From contig JBFJVD010000173.1 of assembly GCA_041624375.1 (NCBI GenBank), forward strand, positions 1 through 6,521: a DNA stretch of 6,521 nucleotides, given 5' to 3'. Shown here piece by piece: positions 1 through 4,568 of the stretch. The stretch comes from JBFJVD01 sp041624375 (GTDB lineage Bacteria; Chloroflexota; Anaerolineae; Anaerolineales; E44-bin32). The notes under the pieces are model-generated. The model was not told the origin of the DNA. It saw only the letters and a list, made by a program, of their open reading frames with translations, and ran no database searches. Each line of letters begins with the position of its first letter. The first letter of the stretch is position 1. Both the position numbers and the translations under genes were made by a program.

Positions 1-194
1 AAGAGAGCTGAAAGCCCACGGAGAATCGCCCAACCCTGTATGATGGCTACCGCAATCAGCATCCCGAGCAGCATGACGCGCAAGGGATCGATGGGCGCAA
101 CTTCGGCGGATGCTCCGGAGGGATCGGCAGGCCACATCGAGCGCGCCACAAGCAGAAGGATGGACATAGATCCGAGTCGGAGGAGTGTACGCAT
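1..194 (-). CDS. Small membrane protein, 3' end outside the window
   Basis: I do not recognise this gene. Reading leftwards from an ATG at 194, the frame is open for 64 codons and continues past the window edge, so the C-terminus is unseen. Two hydrophobic stretches are visible: residues about 2-18 (with LLRLGSMSILLLV) and about 40-58 (VMLLGMLIAVAIIQGWAIL). They are separated by a Pro/Ala-rich polar stretch, so the protein is probably a membrane hairpin or a signal anchor plus one helix. The start lies only 7 bases after the stop of the FtsK-like gene and has no convincing Shine-Dalgarno sequence. Translation probably reinitiates from the upstream gene, and both should sit on one transcript. 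Since that partner has no membrane segment of its own, this protein could tether it, which is inference only. A downstream in-frame ATG (residue 10) is an alternative start. Confidence 0.62.
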   Translation of the reverse strand, partial: MRTLLRLGSMSILLLVARSMWPADPSGASAEVAPIDPLRVMLLGMLIAVAIIQGWAILRGLSAL

Positions 195-201
195 CAAGGC
201 T

Positions 202-1215
202 CTACCGCTTTCCAGAACGGTGGTTGCGGCGGCTCGCCTGCCAACCCGACGCAGCGAGACGGATCGAAGTGTCGAGGTCTCGCGCGCTCAGCCAGGCAAG
301 TTCTGCATCGAAACGCTCATTCCGGCACTCAAAGATGTAGGATGCCGCTTGGCCGCGTCCGCCGTGTGCCGACCGATGGGCTCGGACGATCCCCTCCCGA
401 CCGGAGCCGTTCGCCCTGGACGCCCGGAATTCACCCGGCAAGAAGCCGATTAAGTGGATTCCCGTCTGATGTCCATAGCGGAGGGCAGCGGCGAGCGCGC
501 TGTGCGCGGCCGGCCGCATGAACCCCTCTTTCCAGGCGTCTTCGCCAAGGAAAACAACCAGGTCTGGACGGGTAATGCTTGCCGAAGTTCTGCGCTCAAG
601 CTCTTCAGCCAGCCACTGACAGAGCTCTGCAGCTTCATTCGATGAAATCGCGACATGCGCCAGAGCGTGCGGCAAGGCTTCAAGCATGATCAGCTCTCTG
701 CCGCTGGGATCAATTCCGAGCATCTGGAGCTGGGCCTGCCGCGTCGTGAGCGCTAGCGATATGAGAATGGTTCGCTCAAGTTCATGCCCGTCGTAGTCGA
801 AATCCGCCTCATGGAGCAGGTGCCAGGTCTGCTTGTTGCGCAGATTCAAAATGAGAGGGTGTCCATCTGAAGTCATGCCGAGAACCGCGCTCATCGGCAT
901 CAGATCACCCAGCGCATGGAGCATCGGGAGCAGACGAAGATCGGCTTCTCCATCGCGGGGAATTTCGATTTCGAGGCCTTCTTCATCCGACGCAAGGCGG
1001 ATATGAGGAATGCCCATTGCTCGACTCAAGTTCTCTTCCATTGCCCGGATGTCGGTAAGCTCGCCGGCAAGCATCGGCGCGGCATGGTAGCGAATGCGAT
1101 CCTGGGCAACTTCACCTCCCTGGATTCGTGTGGGAAACGAGAGGTCTGCGAGAATCTGCTCAATCTCATCGGCTTGCTGGTCTAGCCAGGCTCGTTCGAA
1201 ATGGGATGCAGCCAT
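202..1215 (-). CDS. FtsK/SpoIIIE-like protein with a degenerate P-loop (337 aa)
   Basis: The protein lines up by eye with the motor region of FtsK/SpoIIIE DNA translocases. Residues about 16-87 resemble the alpha domain, ending in GLEIEIPR where FtsK has a G-L-E-L-P-N element. Residues 111-124 (VLGMTSDGHPLILNL) match FtsK VLGKDIAGEPVVADL. Residues 165-209 (MLGIDPSGRELIMLEALPH, then NEAAELCQWLAEELERR) match the FtsK segment around [20 protein letters not shown] and LRW..NEMERR. The Walker A site, G-T-T-G-S-G-K-S in FtsK, is replaced by HEADFDYDGHEL (135-146), and Walker B is weak (LVVFLGEDAW, 219-228). The protein is therefore probably not an ATPase of the usual kind. It has no membrane segments and no winged-helix gamma domain. 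ATG 1215 was chosen because GGAGTGAGG lies 6 bases upstream and the longer frame would run through its own promoter into priA. Family assignment is fair; function is unknown. Confidence 0.72.
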   Translation of the reverse strand: MAASHFERAWLDQQADEIEQILADLSFPTRIQGGEVAQDRIRYHAAPMLAGELTDIRAMEENLSRAMGIPHIRLASDEEGLEIEIPRDGEADLRLLPMLHALGDLMPMSAVLGMTSDGHPLILNLRNKQTWHLLHEADFDYDGHELERTILISLALTTRQAQLQMLGIDPSGRELIMLEALPHALAHVAISSNEAAELCQWLAEELERRTSASITRPDLVVFLGEDAWKEGFMRPAAHSALAAALRYGHQTGIHLIGFLPGEFRASRANGSGREGIVRAHRSAHGGRGQAASYIFECRNERFDAELAWLSARDLDTSIRLAASGWQASRRNHRSGKR

Positions 1216-1235
1216 TGTCGGCCTCACTCCGGAAA
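1216..1235 (-). promoter_or_regulatory. Ribosome-binding site of the FtsK-like gene
   Basis: On the minus strand GGAGTGAGG ends 6 bases before ATG 1215. This purine-rich stretch fixes the start and argues against the 68-residue N-terminal extension that the open frame allows. Confidence 0.7.
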
Positions 1236-1239
1236 CATA

Positions 1240-1284
1240 ACTAGAACATCTGTGCTGATAGTTTATCAGAACATGTGTTCTAGT
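1240..1284. promoter_or_regulatory. Double LexA-box-like operator in a 45-bp dyad
   Basis: The 21-base arms at 1240-1260 and 1264-1284 are inverted copies matching at 18 of 21 positions around a GTT centre. Each arm contains its own smaller palindrome. At 1268-1281 it is AGAACATGTGTTCT, arms AGAACA/TGTTCT. At 1243-1256 it is AGAACATCTGTGCT, one base off symmetry. The first fits the gram-positive SOS operator form GAAC-N4-GTTC bound by LexA, and the second is a one-mismatch version. The good site lies in the spacer of the minus-strand promoter and the weaker one over its expected start point, which is the arrangement expected of a repressor. Binding by LexA is inferred; another dimeric repressor could use the same symmetry. 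Confidence 0.68.
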
Positions 1285-1289
1285 GTCAA
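1260..1289 (-). promoter_or_regulatory. Promoter of the FtsK-like/membrane-protein unit
   Basis: Minus-strand -35 TTGACA (1289-1284) is a perfect consensus match. An 18-base spacer separates it from -10 TAAACT (1265-1260), 4 of 6 matches. Transcription would start near 1253, leaving a leader of about 38 bases. The operator palindrome at 1268-1281 fills the spacer. Confidence 0.62.
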
Positions 1290-1335
1290 GAGGCAATCTC
1301 TGCAAGGCCTGGATACCGGGGGTAAGAACAGCCCA

Positions 1336-1344
1336 TGCTAGAAT
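1336..1344 (+). promoter_or_regulatory. Extended -10 promoter for priA
   Basis: TGCTAGAAT is an extended -10 element (TG-N-TAGAAT, one base from TATAAT). No -35 element is seen at the usual distance, which is tolerated for extended -10 promoters. The predicted start is about 1351-1352, coinciding with an ATG at 1352. Confidence 0.5.
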
Positions 1345-1351
1345 TCTTCGG

Positions 1352-1396
1352 ATGACCTCCCCACTCGCGGCCGCTCTGTGCAGGCAGGATTCATGA
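1352..1396 (+). CDS. Leader ORF 1 upstream of priA (14 codons), putative
   Basis: This short frame, ATG 1352 to TGA 1394-1396, encodes MTSPLAAALCRQDS. It has no Shine-Dalgarno sequence, but its ATG falls at the predicted transcription start, so it could be read as a leaderless message. Its TGA overlaps the next small ATG as ATGA (1393-1396). Expression is unproven, and short frames are common by chance. The case rests on the position and on the chain of overlaps leading to priA. Confidence 0.28.
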   Translation: MTSPLAAALCRQDS

Positions 1397-1413
1397 GACG
1401 TTCCGACCCATGA
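1393..1413 (+). CDS. Leader ORF 2 upstream of priA (6 codons), putative
   Basis: ATG 1393 to TGA 1411-1413 encodes MRRSDP. AGG motifs at 1382-1384 and 1386-1388 could act as a weak ribosome-binding site. The stop overlaps the priA start as ATGA (1410-1413). This is the typical geometry of translational coupling, and it could explain how priA is translated with almost no Shine-Dalgarno sequence of its own. Confidence 0.3.
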   Translation: MRRSDP

Positions 1414-3923
1414 CGGCAAGCACTCGGTTCGTCCGTGTGGCAGTCAATGCGCCACCTGTCCGAGGCGCTTTCGACTATCACCTCCCCAGCGAATTGCTTG
1501 ATCAGGTGCGGCCCGGGCATCTGGTCACGGTCCCTTTCGGCCGACGCACGGTGCAGGGCGTCGTCCTCCACCTGCCTTCAATGCCGGCTGTCGAGGAGAC
1601 GCGCTCGGTTAATAGCTTGGTTGACCGTAACCCCGTTCTCACCACCGGTCAGCTCAAGCTCGCCGAATGGCTCTCACATCACACGCTAACTTCACTCATC
1701 GACTGCCTCACGCTGATGATCCCGCCAGGATTGAGCAAGCAGGCCGACAGTCTCTACCAGATCGTTGACTCACAAGCCGAACCCGAGAGCGACACGCAAA
1801 AGCGCCTGGTCCAGCTGCTCAGGCGTCGCGGTCCGCTCCGCGGTCGCCAGATTGCGCGCGCCTTGCCGCGCCGGCGCTGGCAGGGCGCCGCCGACTCGCT
1901 GATCCGTCGCGGCGCCCTGAGCCGCACGCCGGTCCTCGATCCGCCCAGTGTTGGTCCAAAGACCCTGCGCACAGCGCGCCTGATCGTCTCGCCGGACAGG
2001 GCGCGCGCCTCTTTCGGCGATCTGGGGCGGCCCGGCCATGCGGCCGCTGCCCGTCGCCGGGCGGCACTTGAACTCCTCATTCAGGAACGCGAGCCGCTCG
2101 AGCTCACATGGCTGTTCGCCGAAGCCGGCGCCAACCGCGCTGACCTGCGTTATCTTGCCCACCGGGAGCTGATCTCTCTGAGCGATGCCGAGGTCTGGCG
2201 CGATCCGCTCGAGGAGGTCGAGTATGTGCCCGCCGCTGCCCCAACTTTGACGTCAGACCAGGCAGCAATCTGGGCTGAACTCGAGCCTACACTCGCCGCT
2301 CCATCGCCAGAATCGCCCACCTTTCTGCTGCACGGCGTCACTGGCTCCGGTAAGACGGAGCTCTACCTGCGAGCCGTTGCGGAAGCGCTCAAACGCGGGA
2401 ATTCTGCGATCGTTCTTGTGCCCGAGATCTCGCTTACCCCGCAGACGGTCCGCCGCTTTCTGGCCCGCTTCCCCGGACAGGTGGGGCTCATCCACTCACA
2501 GCTTTCCGAAGGCGAGCGCTACGACACCTGGCGGCGGGCCCGCGCCGGACTGCTGCCGGTGATCATTGGCCCGCGCAGCGCGCTGTTCACCCCGCTGCCG
2601 GACATCGGCGTCATCGTGGTGGACGAATCCCATGATGACTCCTACAAAGAACAGGCGCGGGCGCCTCGCTATCACGCCCGCGAAGCCGCCATCGCCTACG
2701 CCGAGATCCTCGGCGCCGTTTGCATCCTCGGCAGCGCCACACCCGACCTTGGCACGTTCTACCGCAGCGAGCGGGGCCAGCTTCATCGGCTGGAGCTGCC
2801 GAAGCGCATCCTCGGGCACCGCGAGCGAATCCAGCGTCAGGCCGAACGCCTGGAAGTTCTGCCGCGCTACCGTGCCGGGGATTCTGAAACGCAGACGATC
2901 GAGCTGCCCTCCATTCAGGTGGTCGACATGCGCCAGGAGCTGCGCGCCGGCAACCGGTCACTGTTCAGCCGTGCGCTGCAGCGTTCCCTGGCAAAGGCGC
3001 TCGAAGCCGGTCAGCAGGCGATCCTTTTCCTCAACCGCCGGGGGAGCGCCACCCACGTCTTCTGCCGCGACTGCGGGTGGGTGGCGCGCTGCCCGCGCTG
3101 CGAAACCCCGCTGACGCATCACACCGACGGCGGGCGCCTGCGCTGCCACCACTGCGGCTACGAACGTCAGGCCGTCGACACTTGCCCGGATTGCCGCGGG
3201 GATCGGGTTCGTCACTTCGGGGCCGGCACGCAGCGGATCGAGGCCGAGGTCGGGGAAGCTTTCCCGCAAGCCCAAACCATCCGCTGGGACGCGGACACGG
3301 CCCGCACCAAGGGCTCGCATGAAGTAATCCTGGCCCACTTCGCCAACCGCCGCGCCGACGTCCTGATCGGCACCCAGATGGTGGCCAAGGGGCTCGACCT
3401 GCCGCTGGTGACGCTGGTGGGGGTGATCTCGGCCGACACCGGGCTGCACCTGCCGGACTACCGGGCGGCAGAGCGCACCTTCCAGCTGCTGACACAGGTA
3501 GCCGGCCGCGCCGGGCGTGGCCTGCTCGGCGGGCGCGTGATCCTGCAGACCTACCATCCGGAGCACGAAGCCATCCAGGCCGCGGCCGCCCACGATTATC
3601 ACGCCTTCTACCGGAAGGAGCTTGAGCACCGCCGGCAGCTCGGCTATCCGCCGTTCCGTCGTTTGACGCGGCTGCTCTGCCGCCACACCCGCGACGAGAA
3701 GGCCGAAGCGGAGGCCCAGCGGGTGGCGAAGATCCTGCGCGCCAGGCTGGCGCCCGGGTCGGCGTCCGACCAACTCCTCGGACCGGCGCCGGCCTTCTAC
3801 CGGCGGGTGCGCCGCCTGTACCGCTGGCAGATCCTGCTGCGCCACGACGACCCAACGGCCGTCATCCCCGAGACGCTGCCGGAGATGTGGTCCGTCGATG
3901 TGGACCCGGTGTCGCTGCTTTAG
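1410..3923 (+). CDS. priA: Primosomal protein N' (PriA), replication-restart 3'-5' helicase
   Basis: PriA is a cytoplasmic superfamily-2 helicase that recognises stalled or repaired forks and starts reloading of the replicative helicase. The protein has 837 residues, longer than E. coli PriA (732) and close to Bacillus forms. In order: the N-terminal 3'-DNA-binding domain (about 5-105, with GAFDYHLP and VPFG); two winged-helix-like segments (about 127-178 and 215-267); helicase lobe 1 with Walker A GVTGSGKTE (309-317), motif II DESH (405-408) and LGSATP (440-445); lobe 2 with GTQMVAKGLDLP (654-665) and motif VI QVAGRAGR (696-703); and the C-terminal domain after LGYPPF (744-749). The eight zinc-binding cysteines are all present (552, 555, 561, 564, 579, 582, 592, 595). 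Motif II reads DESH where most PriA have DEEH. An extra segment at about 467-500 lengthens the lobe junction. The gene looks intact and functional. Confidence 0.97.
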   Translation: MTASTRFVRVAVNAPPVRGAFDYHLPSELLDQVRPGHLVTVPFGRRTVQGVVLHLPSMPAVEETRSVNSLVDRNPVLTTGQLKLAEWLSHHTLTSLIDCLTLMIPPGLSKQADSLYQIVDSQAEPESDTQKRLVQLLRRRGPLRGRQIARALPRRRWQGAADSLIRRGALSRTPVLDPPSVGPKTLRTARLIVSPDRARASFGDLGRPGHAAAARRRAALELLIQEREPLELTWLFAEAGANRADLRYLAHRELISLSDAEVWRDPLEEVEYVPAAAPTLTSDQAAIWAELEPTLAAPSPESPTFLLHGVTGSGKTELYLRAVAEALKRGNSAIVLVPEISLTPQTVRRFLARFPGQVGLIHSQLSEGERYDTWRRARAGLLPVIIGPRSALFTPLPDIGVIVVDESHDDSYKEQARAPRYHAREAAIAYAEILGAVCILGSATPDLGTFYRSERGQLHRLELPKRILGHRERIQRQAERLEVLPRYRAGDSETQTIELPSIQVVDMRQELRAGNRSLFSRALQRSLAKALEAGQQAILFLNRRGSATHVFCRDCGWVARCPRCETPLTHHTDGGRLRCHHCGYERQAVDTCPDCRGDRVRHFGAGTQRIEAEVGEAFPQAQTIRWDADTARTKGSHEVILAHFANRRADVLIGTQMVAKGLDLPLVTLVGVISADTGLHLPDYRAAERTFQLLTQVAGRAGRGLLGGRVILQTYHPEHEAIQAAAAHDYHAFYRKELEHRRQLGYPPFRRLTRLLCRHTRDEKAEAEAQRVAKILRARLAPGSASDQLLGPAPAFYRRVRRLYRWQILLRHDDPTAVIPETLPEMWSVDVDPVSLL

Positions 3924-4144
3924 CTTGAACCACGGGATAGCCTGGAAATCCGATTAAGGCTCGGCGCAAGCAGGTGTCCTGTCCCCCACGACATTTCCAC
4001 GCTGAAGCCTACGAACAGCTAGCTCGAGAATCGAAGATCCGCTCTCCGGAGTCAAAGGCTCTCGATCCCAGCGGGGGAGCGGCATTCATCCAACAGCCTG
4101 AACCCAGCCTGACCAGACCCACATCCTGCTAACATACGACAATA
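3924..4144. other. Non-coding stretch after priA, no gene seen
   Basis: No convincing gene is present in any frame and there is no T-tract terminator for priA. It holds inverted repeats: TGGAAAT (3943-3949) with ATTTCCA (3993-3999), interleaved with AGGCT (3957-3961) and AGCCT (4006-4010). It also holds a longer hairpin at 4039-4082. A short motif at 3973-3986 (GGTGTCCTGTCCCC) resembles dispersed repeats found in some genomes. Confidence 0.5.
4039..4082. repeat. Imperfect hairpin downstream of priA
   Basis: CCGCTCTCC (4039-4047) pairs with GGGGAGCGG (4074-4082), nine pairs with one G-U. The 26-base loop contains GGAG/CTC pairing of its own. No T-run follows, so it is not a standard intrinsic terminator. 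It may only stabilise the 3' end of the priA message. Confidence 0.35.
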
Positions 4145-4174
4145 TTGACATATAAGAGGAATCTCGAGTATGCT
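4145..4174 (+). promoter_or_regulatory. Promoter of the leader RNA and secreted propeller gene
   Basis: TTGACA (4145-4150) is a perfect -35 element. It is followed by an 18-base spacer and TATGCT (4169-4174), 4 of 6 matches to TATAAT. Transcription would begin near 4181, about 390 bases before the start of the propeller gene. It lies in an otherwise non-coding stretch. Confidence 0.6.
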
Positions 4175-4415
4175 CTTGGCATCTTTGGGAAGAGGGAAGA
4201 ATCAGGTGCCAACACCCGCCGCGGAGGAAACTCCGGCCCCGAAGAGCTCCACGCGTTGCGCGAGCTGATCCTGTTGTCCACCTCTTCTCCGATGAGGAGA
4301 CGCGGCTTTAGACAGCTTCAGGCTGCGAACGCAAACCGATCAATCCAACAGGCTCGCCCCGGAACTAAGTCCACCCCGGCGAAGCAGTCCATGCTGCTTG
4401 CAGCCGAAGTCCAAG

Positions 4416-4429
4416 ACCTCCATGGAGGT
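4416..4429. repeat. Perfect 14-bp palindrome covering a ribosome-binding site
   Basis: ACCTCCATGGAGGT is exactly self-complementary. Its right half is the Shine-Dalgarno sequence of the two-codon ORF at 4436. As RNA, a tight hairpin without a proper loop is unlikely, but the left half could mask the site or dimerise. As DNA it could be a protein-binding site. Confidence 0.55.
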
Positions 4430-4435
4430 GGTCCA

Positions 4436-4444
4436 ATGAGCTGA
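4436..4444 (+). CDS. Two-codon leader ORF (Met-Ser-stop), putative
   Basis: ATG-AGC-TGA follows an excellent Shine-Dalgarno sequence, GGAGGTGG at 4424-4431, with 7 bases between GGAGG and ATG. This is the strongest ribosome-binding site in the leader, yet it serves only two codons. The stop lies 5 bases before the first segment of the terminator switch. A ribosome initiating or terminating here would cover that segment. Minimal ORFs of this sort are known as regulatory ribosome traps elsewhere; a role here is inference. Confidence 0.35.
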   Translation: MS

Positions 4445-4449
4445 TCTCG

Positions 4450-4473
4450 CTTCCCCGACGGGTGCGCGGGAAG
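4450..4473 (+). promoter_or_regulatory. Predicted antiterminator hairpin
   Basis: CTTCCCCG (4450-4457) pairs with CG (4465-4466) and GGGAAG (4468-4473) around the loop ACGGGTG, with one bulged C at 4467. Its right arm is the left arm of the terminator hairpin at 4468-4504, so the two structures exclude each other. Confidence 0.5.
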
Positions 4474-4510
4474 TCCAGCGAACGATTCCGCGGACGGGCT
4501 TCCCATTTTT
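4468..4510 (+). terminator. Predicted intrinsic terminator / attenuator before the propeller gene
   Basis: GGGAAG (4468-4473) pairs with CTTCCC (4499-4504). Inner TCC/GGA (4474-4476 with 4492-4494) and GCG/CGC (4478-4480 with 4489-4491) continue the stem, with a bulged A and a CGGG side loop. ATTTTT follows directly (4505-4510). It lies 58 bases before the propeller start, which is where an attenuator would sit. The T-run is short, so termination may be partial. Confidence 0.55.
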
Positions 4511-4568
4511 GAGGAGAATGAAATCCAACATCCCAGCCGCCATTTCTTCAGTCGTGAGGACCCTTTCA

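Larger units (their letters stand above)
4181..4510 (+). ncRNA. Structured 5' leader RNA with attenuator, class unknown
   Basis: About 330 bases lie between the predicted start and the T-tract, with no convincing long coding frame. Pairings visible by eye include TTGGCA (4176-4181) with TGCCAA (4207-4212), whose first strand straddles the predicted start. A CGGAG-GAAA-CTCCG tetraloop hairpin lies at 4222-4235. AGCTC (4245-4249) pairs with GAGCT (4262-4266) around an inner CGC/GCG stem. TCTCC-GATGA-GGAGA lies at 4286-4300. A long-range GGCTGC (4321-4326) pairs with GCAGCC (4400-4405) and stacks directly on AAGCAG/CTGCTT (4382-4399). A 14-base palindrome at 4416-4429 and the terminator switch follow. 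The consensus cores of RNase P, tmRNA, SAM, cobalamin, cyclic-di-GMP and T-box RNAs are not found. It could be a regulatory leader or a free-standing small RNA ending at the terminator. GC-rich sequence gives chance pairings, so individual stems are tentative. Confidence 0.45.

Noticed and set aside
40..453. 137-codon plus-strand frame at the left edge
   Set aside because: It lies opposite the end of the FtsK-like gene and the membrane-protein gene, both better supported, and its product is low-complexity Arg/Ser-rich.
1216..1419. N-terminal extension of the FtsK-like frame to an ATG at 1419 (405 residues)
   Set aside because: It would run through the promoter, the operator dyad and into the priA start. 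The internal ATG 1215 has a good ribosome-binding site and FtsK similarity begins only after it.
2958..3855. Long antisense frames of 295 and 274 codons opposite priA
   Set aside because: They are composition-driven shadows of a GC-rich gene, rich in Arg/Gly/Pro/Ala with no domain pattern, opposite conserved PriA motifs.
4176..4240. SAM or cobalamin riboswitch resemblance (GGTGCCAA and GGGAAG near CGCGG and CCCCG)
   Set aside because: The S-box GGCCC/GAAGCCCGGCAACC core and the cobalamin CCCGC-CACTG core are missing, and the order of the shared bits is not right.
4221..4250. RNase P RNA core (GAGGAAA-CTCCGG similar to GAGGAAAGTCCGG)
   Set aside because: The sequence is a simple GAAA tetraloop hairpin, and the other conserved RNase P regions, including the 3' ACAGAA region, are not found.
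4145..4444. 99-codon plus-strand frame starting at TTG 4145
   Set aside because: Its start codon is part of the TTGACA -35 element, there is no ribosome-binding site, the protein is low in hydrophobic order, and the region is better explained as leader RNA. Its last two codons coincide with the Met-Ser ORF.
4424..4473. T-box antiterminator resemblance (GGAGGTGGTCC)
   Set aside because: The ACCGCG part of the T-box and a Stem I with specifier loop are absent, and the downstream gene is unrelated to amino acids or tRNA charging.
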